Position numbers and translations under genes: made by a program. 64,000 nucleotides of DNA from Glutamicibacter ardleyensis (lineage in GTDB: Bacteria > Actinomycetota > Actinomycetes > Actinomycetales > Micrococcaceae): NCBI RefSeq assembly GCF_014644555.1, contig NZ_BMKX01000005.1:205680-269679 (forward strand), in the 5' to 3' direction. This document shows positions 48,171 to 56,986 of the stretch, piece by piece. The stretch's first letter is position 1, and each line of letters starts with the position of its first letter. The notes under the pieces were generated by a model, which worked only from the letters and a program-made list of their open reading frames with translations, was not told the DNA's origin and ran no database searches.

Positions 48171-49112
48171 TTAGCGCTGTTCTACGCGTTCGCTCCGAGG
48201 AAGCCGGACGGCACAGTCCCACAGGTTGGTGGCCGCCACCAGCAGCAGGCTAGCGCCGAGCATATGTAGCAGTACCAAGGTGATAGGTAAGCCAGTGAAG
48301 TGCTGGGTGTATCCGATGGCCGCCTGCGCGAGGATGACCACTACCATCCACCAGGCAGCTGTACGGACCTTTGAGTTGCCATCGGCGCGGTAGGCCAAGA
48401 CGAGTACTGCAATAGTGGCCACAATCAACAGGTATACCGGTGCGGTATGCATGCGAGTGACTAGCAATGGATCAAAGAGGTGACGAGGTGCAGAAGCGTC
48501 ACCTGCGTGTGGGCCGGTGCCGGTGACGATGGTGCCCATAATGACTGCGAGCATGGACAATATCCAAGCGGCGGTGGCGAACTGACCAACCGATTTCGTC
48601 GAAGCTTGGTGATTTTCTTGCTTTAGCTCTCGTCGGGTGCGGTTGACCAAAATGGTGGCCAAGCAGACCAGCGTTCCCGAAAGAATGAAGTGCAGGGACA
48701 CAACCCAAGGGTTTAGGTCGGTCAATACGGTGATGCCACCGATGACGCCCTGAGCGGGAATGCCTGCCAAAAGAACCCAAGCAAGGGTGAAGATCGAGCG
48801 ATGAGTTTTGCGCATATTCCAGACGGCGATAAAAAACGCCACTGCAATAGCCAGCAACACAAAGGTGAGTAGGCGGTTACCGAACTCAATGAGGCCGTGC
48901 ACGCCCATCTCAGGGACCGGGGTCATGGAACCCGGGACGCAGTTTGGCCAGTGTGAGCAGCCCAAACCAGATTTGGTCAGTCGTACTGCGCCACCGGTGA
49001 TGATGATGCCAACCTGAGAGATCAAGGAGGCGATCGCCAGACCGTGAACAAGCCGGGTGACGTGCGTCGGCAACCTATCGGCCCAGCTTGGGGTGACTAG
49101 GTTTGAAGACAT
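48171..49112 (-). CDS. ctaA: Heme A synthase (COX15/CtaA)
   Basis: Oxidises heme O to heme A in the membrane for aa3-type oxidase. The 313-residue protein has eight membrane segments in two halves, the GLGCSHWPNCVPGSMTP Cys-pair loop (about residues 52-68), HGLIEFGNRLLTF (about 75-87) with a conserved His, and a second-half His in HMHTAPVYLL-like RMHTAPVYLL near 228. ATG 49112 is favoured with GGGAGAT just upstream. With ctaB it completes heme A synthesis. Confidence 0.93.
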   Translation of the reverse strand: MSSNLVTPSWADRLPTHVTRLVHGLAIASLISQVGIIITGGAVRLTKSGLGCSHWPNCVPGSMTPVPEMGVHGLIEFGNRLLTFVLLAIAVAFFIAVWNMRKTHRSIFTLAWVLLAGIPAQGVIGGITVLTDLNPWVVSLHFILSGTLVCLATILVNRTRRELKQENHQASTKSVGQFATAAWILSMLAVIMGTIVTGTGPHAGDASAPRHLFDPLLVTRMHTAPVYLLIVATIAVLVLAYRADGNSKVRTAAWWMVVVILAQAAIGYTQHFTGLPITLVLLHMLGASLLLVAATNLWDCAVRLPRSERVEQR

Positions 49113-49137
49113 GGAAATCTCCCTTACTTTGTGTTGG

Positions 49138-49899
49138 TTAGTTCCATTTGAAAAGTTTGATGGCGGCAAAGGAGCCGGCAGCGGCCCAAAGCACCAAGAA
49201 GATCACGCTGGCAAGGCTGAAATGCCCCTCGATGAGCGCCGCGCGAAGGGCGTCACCGAGTGCAGCCGAAGGCAAAGCATCTAGCGTTGGCTGAAGCCAG
49301 GCCGGGGCCATCGTTAAGGGGAACAGCACTCCGCCGACTCCGGCGAGGAGGACCCAGGCCAAGTTGGTGATAGCAAGTGTCGCTTCGGGGCGAACCGTAC
49401 CGGCAATAAGCAATCCCAAAGCAGTAAACGTCGCAGCGCCAAGGAGTAGGAACAACACGGCGGGAATGATTCCCAAAAGGTTTGGCTCCCAGCCCAGAAG
49501 TAAGGCCACGATGGTAATCAGTACTACCTGGATAGCTAATACGGTGAGTACCGCAATTACCTTGCCGAAGATCAAGCCTGCTTTACCCAATGGGGTAGTA
49601 GAGAACATTCGCAGTACGCCGTAGCGTCGGTCAAAGCCAGTGCCGATGCCTTGACCGGTGAAGGCTGTGGAAATGACGCAGAGGGCCAACACTCCGGGCA
49701 CTGCTGCATCAATGCTGCGTGGTGCCACACCTTCCAGAAGATCCGTGAAGGTCAGTCCAAACAGGGCAATAATGGGCAACACTACGGCGAGTACTAACTG
49801 CTCACCGTTGCTGAGCATCATCAATGTTTCGTATTTGCCCTGTAAGGCGATGCGCTTGGGCATGGACACGGCGTTGGATTGGCTCATTGTCGGGCTCAT
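49138..49899 (-). CDS. ABC-2 type transporter permease
   Basis: A 253-residue permease with six membrane segments (first near residue 33, last at the C-terminus) typical of the ABC-2 class that exports drugs, lipids or other compounds. The conserved membrane-re-entry block LAWVLLAGVGGVLFPLTMAP lies near residue 185. Its start overlaps the ATPase stop as ATGA (49896-49899). The gene is 25 bases upstream of ctaA, so the exporter may be co-transcribed with heme A synthesis. Confidence 0.88.
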   Translation of the reverse strand: MSPTMSQSNAVSMPKRIALQGKYETLMMLSNGEQLVLAVVLPIIALFGLTFTDLLEGVAPRSIDAAVPGVLALCVISTAFTGQGIGTGFDRRYGVLRMFSTTPLGKAGLIFGKVIAVLTVLAIQVVLITIVALLLGWEPNLLGIIPAVLFLLLGAATFTALGLLIAGTVRPEATLAITNLAWVLLAGVGGVLFPLTMAPAWLQPTLDALPSAALGDALRAALIEGHFSLASVIFLVLWAAAGSFAAIKLFKWN

Positions 49900-50852
49900 A
49901 CCGTTTCCTCTTTTTGCGCAAATTCCAAGAAGACATCTTCGAGGCTGCGTGCCTGCAAGTTCATGTGGGTCGGCAAGATACCTTCACGGGCCCACCAGCT
50001 TGTCAGCCAGTTAAGATGCTCCGCCGAACTGACGCCGGTTAGATGGTATTCGCCAGGTGCAGTCTCGCTCAGATGTAGTCCGGCTGGCGGTTGCGGCAAT
50101 TCTAAGGATGGGCTCGCGCCAAAGTTCACCGGACGGTTTTCGTGCTCAGAAGCGGCCAAAGTTGTCAGCTCGGTGACGGTGCCCTGTGTAACGGTTCGGC
50201 CCTTGTCGATAATGTACACATAGTCACTTAAGCGCTGTGCATCATCCATCAGGTGTGTGGTCAGTACGATGGCTTTACCGAGGTCGCGTTGTTCGCTGAT
50301 TAGATCAAAGACGACCTGACGTGATTGCGGGTCTAATCCGGCGCTCGGCTCGTCTAAGAAGAGGACTTCAGGGTCCCCGGCTAGCGCGAGGGCTAAGGCG
50401 ACACGTTGTTTTTGTCCCCCAGAAAGCCGGCGAATAGTGCGGCTACCGAATGATTCAAGATCCAGCCGAGTGATCAGCGCATCGATATCGATGGGTTTTT
50501 TGTACATTCCAGCCACGTGGCGCAAAAGCGGAATCGGTCGCATTGACGGAGGCAATCCTCCATCTTGCAACATCACGCCGACCCGCGAACGAAGGTCGGG
50601 GTTGTCGCCAAAGGGATCTTGGCCGAGCAGTTCAATCGTTCCACCCTCGGGTCGCAAAAGGCCCTGAGCGCAGGCGAGCGTGGTGGACTTGCCGGCACCA
50701 TTAGAGCCCAAAAGGGTTGTGACTTGGCCGGGGAGGGCTTTGAGGGAGACGGAATCCAGGACCCTGAGCATGCGATTATTCAGCGCAGGAACCGGTCCCA
50801 AATCCTTGCTCAGCTCACTAATAATGAGGCTGGGAGTAACTGAAGACACCAC
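49896..50852 (-). CDS. ABC transporter ATP-binding protein
   Basis: A 318-residue ATPase: Walker A LLGSNGAGKST (about residues 47-57), Q-loop VMLQDGGLP near 93, signature LSGGQKQR (about 144-151), Walker B VLFLDEPSAGLDP (about 164-176) and the switch His in LTTHLMDD near 197. A C-terminal extension of about 100 residues resembles DrrA/CcmA-type exporters. TAGAAT lies 6 bases before the second GTG codon (50849), suggesting a leaderless start there. It heads the operon with the permease and ctaA, and is divergent from sufR. Confidence 0.9.
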   Translation of the reverse strand: MVSSVTPSLIISELSKDLGPVPALNNRMLRVLDSVSLKALPGQVTTLLGSNGAGKSTTLACAQGLLRPEGGTIELLGQDPFGDNPDLRSRVGVMLQDGGLPPSMRPIPLLRHVAGMYKKPIDIDALITRLDLESFGSRTIRRLSGGQKQRVALALALAGDPEVLFLDEPSAGLDPQSRQVVFDLISEQRDLGKAIVLTTHLMDDAQRLSDYVYIIDKGRTVTQGTVTELTTLAASEHENRPVNFGASPSLELPQPPAGLHLSETAPGEYHLTGVSSAEHLNWLTSWWAREGILPTHMNLQARSLEDVFLEFAQKEETV

Positions 50853-50984
50853 AGCATTCTACGTCATGTCGAAGTCGTAAGGGCTGAGTCTTTAGTCACG
50901 AAGGCTCGATTTAGGTTTCGGCGCGGAGGATGATAGCCATAGGGCACGAAATCCCTGAGATTCCCGGAATGACTAGCCCTACCT

Positions 50985-51025
50985 TAGTAAGTCCTTCCTT
51001 ACTAGACGTGGGGGAAAAATATAGG
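50985..51025 (+). promoter_or_regulatory. sufR/suf promoter with dyad operator
   Basis: TAGTAAG (50985-50991) and CTTACTA (50998-51004) form a perfect 7-base dyad with a 6-base spacer. It overlaps the place of a -35 box for the -10 candidate TATAGG (51020-51025). It is a likely SufR autoregulatory site. Confidence 0.55.
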
Positions 51026-51037
51026 CATGCTTGTGTT

Positions 51038-51823
51038 GTGTATTCATCTAATTCAGACACAGCTAGTACCGCAACCGGCACTACGGTTGGCACGGTTGGG
51101 GATACTGAGGAGCGCACGCGAGACCGAGTTCTAAACGCGGTGCTCGAAGACGGACCGGTCAGTGCGGCCGAGCTTGGCAGCAAGCTCGGGTTCACGCCAG
51201 CAGCGGTTCGCCGTCACCTTGACGCGCTGTCAAAAGCAGGGCTTGTTGAGGTAAAGCTGGTAGCAAATCAGAAGTCGGGCGCAGGTCGGCCGTCCCGCAG
51301 GTACGTACTATCGCACCGCGGACAGACGAAGCTGGGCAACGATTACCTAGACATCGCCACCCAAGCACTGAAGGTGCTGGGAGATGCGGCCGGCGAAGAT
51401 GCGATTCGCAAATTCGCGCGGGACCGCTTCGCGACGATGGAAATCCGTTATGCGAAGGCAATGGACGGTATAGAAGGACTTGAAGAACGAGCAACGAAGC
51501 TTAGCGAGTTGCTCAGTTCCGACGGTTTTGTGGGGTACACCCGCAATGTCGAAGCGAAAGTTTCGAAAGCACTAATGCGCAGCGTTCAGCTGTGCCAGGG
51601 GCATTGCCCCATACAAGATTTGGCACGCGAGTTTCCGGTGTTTTGCGACATGGAGACTGAAATGTTTGCTCGACTGGTCGGTGTTGATGTGCGAAGGCTC
51701 TCGACATTGGCCGGTGGCGGACATGTGTGCACGACCCACATTCCAGTGGGTCGCGGAAAGGCGCCGTTACGCGCTGAGAAGAGAACTCGAATTCAGTTCA
51801 CGAAGATGGAGAGGCCGCGATGA
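51038..51823 (+). CDS. sufR: SufR-type iron-sulfur-sensing ArsR/DeoR-like repressor
   Basis: Represses the suf operon when its own Fe-S cluster is intact. The 261-residue protein has an N-terminal winged helix ([41 protein letters not shown], about residues 30-70) followed by the wing with [12 protein letters not shown]. The C-terminal domain has the Cys set [16 protein letters not shown] and GHVCTTHIP that would bind the cluster. GTG 51038 fits a nearly leaderless start after TATAGG; the frame is open to 50930, but that part overlaps the promoter. Its stop overlaps sufB (ATGA). Confidence 0.88.
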   Translation: MYSSNSDTASTATGTTVGTVGDTEERTRDRVLNAVLEDGPVSAAELGSKLGFTPAAVRRHLDALSKAGLVEVKLVANQKSGAGRPSRRYVLSHRGQTKLGNDYLDIATQALKVLGDAAGEDAIRKFARDRFATMEIRYAKAMDGIEGLEERATKLSELLSSDGFVGYTRNVEAKVSKALMRSVQLCQGHCPIQDLAREFPVFCDMETEMFARLVGVDVRRLSTLAGGGHVCTTHIPVGRGKAPLRAEKRTRIQFTKMERPR

Positions 51824-53280
51824 CGGATCAGATTGCACAGGAGTCTGCTGACCCAGGTGTAATTTCCGAAATTCTGGAGAAGAACCCCGAACTCCAAGGA
51901 ATCGGTAATTACGAATACGGCTGGTCAGATAAGAACGACGCGGGTGCAAATGCACGCCGTGGCGTTGACGCTGAAGTTGTAGCCAACATTTCCAACCTCA
52001 AGTCAGAACCTGAGTGGATGTTGGAGCTACGCCAGAAGGGCTTGAAGTACTTCGATCGCAAGCCAATGCCAACCTGGGGTCCAGACCTCTCGGGCATCGA
52101 CTTCGACAACATCAAGTACTTCGTTCGCTCGACCGAGAAGCAAGCCACCTCGTGGGAAGACCTTCCGGAAGATATCAAGAACACCTATGACAAGCTGGGT
52201 ATTCCAGAGGCTGAGAAGCAGCGTCTGGTTTCCGGTGTTGCCGCGCAGTACGAGTCCGAGGTTGTTTATCACCAGCTGCGTGAAGACCTTGAAGCTCAGG
52301 GTGTGATCTTCCTCGATACCGATACCGCGTTGCGGGAACACGAAGATGTCTTCAAAGAATACTTCGGCTCGGTCATCCCGGCAGGCGATAACAAGTTCGC
52401 TTCGCTGAACACCGCGACTTGGTCCGGTGGCTCCTTCGTGTACGTTCCTAAGGGCGTCCACGTAGAGATCCCACTGCAGGCCTACTTCCGTATCAACACG
52501 GAAAACATGGGTCAGTTCGAACGTACTTTGATCATCGCCGATGAAGATTCCTACGTTCACTACATTGAGGGTTGCACCGCTCCGATCTACCAGTCGGACT
52601 CGCTGCACTCGGCAGTAGTCGAGATCATCGTGAAGAAGAACGCTCGCGTTCGCTACACGACGATCCAGAACTGGTCGACCAACGTGTACAACCTCGTGAC
52701 CAAGCGTGCCATCTGTGAAGAAGGCGCCACCATGGAATGGGTCGATGGCAACATCGGCTCCAAGGTCACCATGAAGTACCCAGCCGTATACCTGGTTGGC
52801 GAGCACGCCAAGGGTGAAACCCTGTCCATCGCCTTCGCCGGCGAAGGTCAGCACCAGGACACCGGTTCGAAGATGGTTCACATCGCTCCGAACACCTCTA
52901 GCGCTATTGTCGCTAAGTCGGTGGCTCGTAACGGTGGCCGCTCCGCTTACCGTGGCTTGGTCCAGGTCCGCGAAGGTGCCAAGGGTACAAAGAACTCGGT
53001 CGTGTGTGACGCGTTGCTGGTTGACCAGATCTCGCGTTCGGACACTTACCCATACATCGACGTCCGCGAGGATGACGTGACCATGGGCCACGAGGCGACG
53101 GTTTCCCGTGTTTCTGAAGAACAGCTGTTCTACCTGATGTCCCGCGGCATGGCCGAGGACGAGGCAATGGCAATGATCGTGCGTGGCTTCGTTGAGCCAA
53201 TCGCACGTGAGCTTCCAATGGAATACGCGCTGGAACTGAACCGCCTTATTGAACTCCAGATGGAAGGATCGGTCGGCTAA
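51820..53280 (+). CDS. sufB: Fe-S cluster assembly scaffold SufB
   Basis: SufB is the scaffold of the SufBC2D complex on which Fe-S clusters are built in the cytosol. The 486-residue protein is full length. Characteristic blocks are [26 protein letters not shown] (about residues 67-92), [20 protein letters not shown] (about 207-226), [16 protein letters not shown] (about 248-263) and [21 protein letters not shown] (about 424-444). Together with SufC and SufD it forms the complete scaffold; sufD follows after 2 bases. Confidence 0.97.
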   Translation: MTDQIAQESADPGVISEILEKNPELQGIGNYEYGWSDKNDAGANARRGVDAEVVANISNLKSEPEWMLELRQKGLKYFDRKPMPTWGPDLSGIDFDNIKYFVRSTEKQATSWEDLPEDIKNTYDKLGIPEAEKQRLVSGVAAQYESEVVYHQLREDLEAQGVIFLDTDTALREHEDVFKEYFGSVIPAGDNKFASLNTATWSGGSFVYVPKGVHVEIPLQAYFRINTENMGQFERTLIIADEDSYVHYIEGCTAPIYQSDSLHSAVVEIIVKKNARVRYTTIQNWSTNVYNLVTKRAICEEGATMEWVDGNIGSKVTMKYPAVYLVGEHAKGETLSIAFAGEGQHQDTGSKMVHIAPNTSSAIVAKSVARNGGRSAYRGLVQVREGAKGTKNSVVCDALLVDQISRSDTYPYIDVREDDVTMGHEATVSRVSEEQLFYLMSRGMAEDEAMAMIVRGFVEPIARELPMEYALELNRLIELQMEGSVG

Positions 53281-53282
53281 GA

Positions 53283-54563
53283 ATGTCGGAGACCACCACT
53301 CAGATTCCCGAAGAGAAGGCGCGCATTGGCGCCCCATCGATTCCGGGCTTCACCGAAGAGGGCGAAAACCTTTCGCCACTAAACGACAGCGCTTCCTCAC
53401 CACTAGCCGGGGCTTCTTCCAAGAGCCACAGCCATGGTGGCGGCGAAGGTGTCACGGATTCTTCGCGTGCAGGCCGGTTGACCAGCTACAACGTTGAAGA
53501 TTTCCCAAAGCTCACCGGTCGTGAAGAAGACTGGCGCTTTACCCCGCTGAAGCGTATCGGTTCACTGCACACCGCAGAACTGACCGGTCAGGCACCAAAG
53601 GTCGAGCTGACCGGCTCAGAGAACGTCACGCTGCGCACCGTCGCGGCAGATGACGCGATCCGCGGCAACGCTTTCACCCCCGATGACCGCGTGTCGGCCA
53701 ACGGCTGGAAGTACGCCGATGGCGCACAGGTTCTTACCATCCCGGCTAACGCCGAGAACACCAAGAGCATCCTTCGCATCACCGGTGAGTCGCTGGAACC
53801 TGCAGCTCAGCACCTGATCATCGTGGCCGAGGAGAACTCCGAAGCCATGGTCGTTATCGACCACGTTGGTTCGGCAGTGCTGGCGCAGAACATCGAATTT
53901 GATGTTCGCCAGGGCGCGCGCTTGCGTGTTGTCTCCCTGCAGGCTTGGGAGTCGGATGCAATCCACGCTTCCTCGCAGCAGGCTGTGGTAGCCAAGGACG
54001 CGACCTTCAAGCACATTGTTGTCACCTTCGGTGGCGACTTGGTGCGCGTGAACCCATCGGCTCGTTTTGCTGGGGAACACGCAGAGATCGAGCTGTACGG
54101 CCTGTACTTCGCCGACGCCGGTCAGCACCTGGAACACCGCTTGTTCGTTGATCACGCGGTTCCTAACTGCAAGTCGAACGTGCTGTACAAGGGTGCCTTG
54201 CAGGGCAAGGGCGCACACACGGTCTGGGTTGGCGACGTGCTGATCCAGAAGGCCGCTGTGGGTACCGACTCCTACGAAGCAAACCGCAACCTGGTGCTCA
54301 CCGACGGTACTCGTGCCGACTCGGTTCCTAACCTGGAAATCGAGACCGGCCTCATCGACGGTGCCGGACACGCATCCACCACCGGACGCTTCGACGACGA
54401 GCACCTGTTCTACCTGATGGCCCGCGGTATCGATGAGAAGACCGCCCGCCGCTTGGTGGTTCGTGGCTTCCTGAACGAAATCGTCCAGCAGATCGGTGAC
54501 GAGCAGCTCGAAGAGCGCTTGACCGACACCATCGAAGAAGAATTGGCAGCTACTCACCTTTAA
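53283..54563 (+). CDS. sufD: Fe-S cluster assembly protein SufD
   Basis: SufD is the paralogue partner of SufB in the scaffold complex. The 426-residue protein has a low-complexity N-terminus with a His/Ser-rich stretch (SSKSHSHGGGEG, about residues 45-56), then the beta-helix core, and the C-terminal signature GHASTTGRFDDEHLFYLMARGIDEKTARRLVVRGFL (about 362-397). It lies between sufB and sufC in one operon; a 47-base gap precedes sufC. Confidence 0.96.
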   Translation: MSETTTQIPEEKARIGAPSIPGFTEEGENLSPLNDSASSPLAGASSKSHSHGGGEGVTDSSRAGRLTSYNVEDFPKLTGREEDWRFTPLKRIGSLHTAELTGQAPKVELTGSENVTLRTVAADDAIRGNAFTPDDRVSANGWKYADGAQVLTIPANAENTKSILRITGESLEPAAQHLIIVAEENSEAMVVIDHVGSAVLAQNIEFDVRQGARLRVVSLQAWESDAIHASSQQAVVAKDATFKHIVVTFGGDLVRVNPSARFAGEHAEIELYGLYFADAGQHLEHRLFVDHAVPNCKSNVLYKGALQGKGAHTVWVGDVLIQKAAVGTDSYEANRNLVLTDGTRADSVPNLEIETGLIDGAGHASTTGRFDDEHLFYLMARGIDEKTARRLVVRGFLNEIVQQIGDEQLEERLTDTIEEELAATHL

Positions 54564-54610
54564 GTAGCGCCGGTTCTACCAGCCTTTTAGATATAGAAAC
54601 GGAACGACGT

Positions 54611-55369
54611 ATGTCTACTCTGGAAATCAAAGACCTGCACGTCTCGATCGACACCGAGCAGGGCGAGAAGGAAATTCTCAAGGGTGTTTCGTTGGTAATC
54701 AACACCAACGAAACCCACGCAATCATGGGCCCTAACGGCTCGGGCAAGTCCACCTTGGCTTCGACCATCGCCGGTCACCCACGCTACAAGGTCACCTCGG
54801 GTTCGATTACCCTTGACGGTGCCGACGTACTGGAGATGAGCGTTGACGAGCGTGCCAAGGCAGGCCTGTTCCTGGCCATGCAGTACCCAGTTGAGGTCCC
54901 AGGCGTGACCATGACTAACTTCCTGCGTACCGCCAAGACCGCAATCGACGGCGAAGCGCCGAAGCTGCGTACCTGGACCAAGGACGTCAAGGAAGCCATG
55001 GCGAAGCTGAAGATCGATGCGGACTTCGCTAGCCGTAACGTCAACGAAGGCTTCTCCGGTGGCGAGAAGAAGCGCGTTGAAATCTTGCAGATGGAACTGT
55101 TCAAGCCTAAGTTCTCGATTCTGGATGAGACCGACTCGGGCCTTGACGTTGACGCGTTGAAGACCGTTTCTGAGGGTGTTAACCGCGCTCAGGAAGAAAA
55201 CCAGATGGGCACTTTGCTGATCACCCACTACACTCGCATCCTGCGCTACATCAAGCCAGACTTCGTGCACGTGTTCGTTGATGGTCGTATCGCTGAGCAG
55301 GGTGGCGCAGAACTCGCAGACCGTTTGGAAGAAGAAGGTTACGACCGTTTCCTCAACGTTCAGGCCTAG
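54611..55369 (+). CDS. sufC: Fe-S cluster assembly ATPase SufC
   Basis: SufC is the ABC-type ATPase that drives conformational change in SufBC2D. The 252-residue protein has Walker A IMGPNGSGKSTLA (about residues 39-51), a Q-loop LAMQYPVEVPGV (about 92-103), signature FSGGEKKR (about 147-154), and Walker B FSILDETDSGLDVDAL (about 170-185), where the Glu-Thr-Asp-Ser variation typical of SufC is visible. It is followed after 13 bases by the DUF59 gene. Confidence 0.97.
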   Translation: MSTLEIKDLHVSIDTEQGEKEILKGVSLVINTNETHAIMGPNGSGKSTLASTIAGHPRYKVTSGSITLDGADVLEMSVDERAKAGLFLAMQYPVEVPGVTMTNFLRTAKTAIDGEAPKLRTWTKDVKEAMAKLKIDADFASRNVNEGFSGGEKKRVEILQMELFKPKFSILDETDSGLDVDALKTVSEGVNRAQEENQMGTLLITHYTRILRYIKPDFVHVFVDGRIAEQGGAELADRLEEEGYDRFLNVQA

Positions 55370-55382
55370 TAAGGTATAACCC

Positions 55383-55727
55383 ATGAGTGAAATAACCGAA
55401 CAGAGCACAGGAGCCAAAACGACTCCGCTGGAAGATGTCGAAGAGGCGCTCAAAGACGTGATTGACCCGGAACTCGGCGTCAACATTGTCGACTTGGGTC
55501 TGCTTTACGGAATGAAGTACGCCGAAGACGGCGTGCTAATTCTCGATATGACGCTCACCACCGCAGCATGCCCGCTCACCGATATTATCGAAGAGCAGGT
55601 CGCCCAGGCTATGGAAAGCGTTGTCGACGAGCATCGTCTGAACTGGGTCTGGATGCCACCTTGGGGTCCAGAACGTATCACCGATGATGGTCGCGACCAG
55701 ATGCGAGCACTTGGTTTCAACATCTAA
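55383..55727 (+). CDS. Metal-sulfur cluster assembly factor (DUF59/MIP18, SufT-like)
   Basis: A 114-residue protein of the DUF59 (MIP18) family that helps mature Fe-S proteins. Core motifs are ALKDVIDPELGVNIVDLGLLYGM (about residues 22-44) and DMTLTTAACPLTDIIEEQV (about 59-77) with the conserved Cys. In mycobacterial suf operons the equivalent gene follows sufS and sufU; here it comes directly after sufC and ends the operon before a strong terminator. Confidence 0.92.
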   Translation: MSEITEQSTGAKTTPLEDVEEALKDVIDPELGVNIVDLGLLYGMKYAEDGVLILDMTLTTAACPLTDIIEEQVAQAMESVVDEHRLNWVWMPPWGPERITDDGRDQMRALGFNI

Positions 55728-55738
55728 GTTGTATTGCT

Positions 55739-55785
55739 AAAGGCGCCTTTCGAAATCCGCTACGGATTTTGGAAGGCGCCTTTTC
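55739..55785 (+). terminator. Rho-independent terminator of the suf operon
   Basis: Arms AAAGGCGCCTT and AAGGCGCCTTT (55739-55749, 55773-55783) with an inner stem AAATCCG/CGGATTT, followed by TTCTTT. It may also stop the convergent thiolase operon. Confidence 0.9.
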
Positions 55786-55813
55786 TTTGCGTTTAAAGTG
55801 CTTATCGCAAGCC

Positions 55814-56986
55814 TTAGCGATCTGGTGTGTGTACCGTTTCAAAAGCCATTGCGGTGCCGGTACCACCGGCTGCCGCCATCAAAGCCAAGCACAGCTCGTC
55901 TTGAATCTTCTTTTCTTTAGCCTGCCAGAACAGCCTGGTGCTCAGAATGGCACCACTGGCCCCGTAGGGGTGGCCCAGTGCCAACGCCCCACCCTCACGA
56001 TTTACATCTTCAGGGGCTATGCCAAGTTGAGCCAGGCAGGCGAGGGCCTGTACAGCAAAGGCTTCGTTAAACTCAATGAGTCCAGCCTGGGCCAGTCTGC
56101 GTTTGCCCAGGAGCAGCTCGAGTTTTTGATACGCGAGAACGGCTGCCATGCCCAAGATTTGTGGGTCGCACGCGCCACTGCCGGTGGACAGGTAACGCAG
56201 CGCAAAATTTGCGCCCAACTGATTAAAATACTCGGCGTCAACGATTAGCACCGCTGCGGCGCCATCATTAATGGGACAAGAATTACCTGCAGTCACCGTG
56301 CCACCCGGAACAAACGCCGGGCGCAACGCCCCAAGCTTTCCCTCCGTGAGTCCCGGTCGCGGACAAGTATCGCGGTTGACCAGACCGGTAGCGGTGTGAA
56401 CTTCCACTATCTCGTTATCGAATCGCGCGGTTTGCTGAGCCTGGACCGCACGTTGGTGGCTTCGTAATGCAAAATCGTCTTGGGCTCTGCGTGAGATGTT
56501 AAACTCTGTGGCAATGTTTTCTGCCGCGACGCCCATATCTGGGTCCGCGTGAGGGCGTGGGGTAAAACGAGCTCGTGAATAGATGCGTGGGGGAGAGCCG
56601 GGCACAACATTCTTTTCCATCCGCCACGGCGCAGTACTCACCGATTCGACGCCTCCGGCGATGACTGCGCGCGCTTCGCCACACTGAATCATTCTTGCGC
56701 CAGCAGCAATGGCTTCTAAAGCGCTGGCACACTGCGCGTCTAGCGTGGTGGCTGGAACGGACAGGGGTAGACACGATGCCTGAGCGGCTACTCGGGCTAT
56801 ATTTCCGCCCGGGCCGGCAGCGTTTCCGGCAAAAACGTGCTCTACCGCGGCAGGATCTAAGCCTGAATCTTCGAGCAACGCGTTAAAAACCTTTGCTAGC
56901 AGGTCCTCGGCGTCTAGCTGCGCGAACTCTTTATTCGACCTCACGATGGGCGTGCGCCGAGCTGCGATAATCAATGCTTCATTCAT
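55814..56986 (-). CDS. Thiolase-family protein with altered C-terminal catalytic Cys
   Basis: A 390-residue thiolase of the acetyl-CoA acyltransferase type, the last gene of the BioY-EcfT-EcfA-linked operon. It has the acylation Cys86 (LDAQCASALEA), AGGVESVSTAPW near 116, FNEAFAVQAL near 308, and GHP with His339. The Cys usually found in the CxGGG-G motif is Ala371 here (LMAAAGGTGT); the nearest Cys is Cys366. This base normally activates acetyl-CoA for condensation, so the reaction may differ or be limited to one direction. Its start overlaps the ligase stop (ATGA). A role in biotin or pimeloyl metabolism is inferred from context only. Confidence 0.88.
   Translation of the reverse strand: MNEALIIAARRTPIVRSNKEFAQLDAEDLLAKVFNALLEDSGLDPAAVEHVFAGNAAGPGGNIARVAAQASCLPLSVPATTLDAQCASALEAIAAGARMIQCGEARAVIAGGVESVSTAPWRMEKNVVPGSPPRIYSRARFTPRPHADPDMGVAAENIATEFNISRRAQDDFALRSHQRAVQAQQTARFDNEIVEVHTATGLVNRDTCPRPGLTEGKLGALRPAFVPGGTVTAGNSCPINDGAAAVLIVDAEYFNQLGANFALRYLSTGSGACDPQILGMAAVLAYQKLELLLGKRRLAQAGLIEFNEAFAVQALACLAQLGIAPEDVNREGGALALGHPYGASGAILSTRLFWQAKEKKIQDELCLALMAAAGGTGTAMAFETVHTPDR

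Noticed and set aside
53616..54557. Long antisense frames within sufB, sufD and sufC
   Set aside because: They mirror the strong codon bias of the sense genes and have no start signals or domains.
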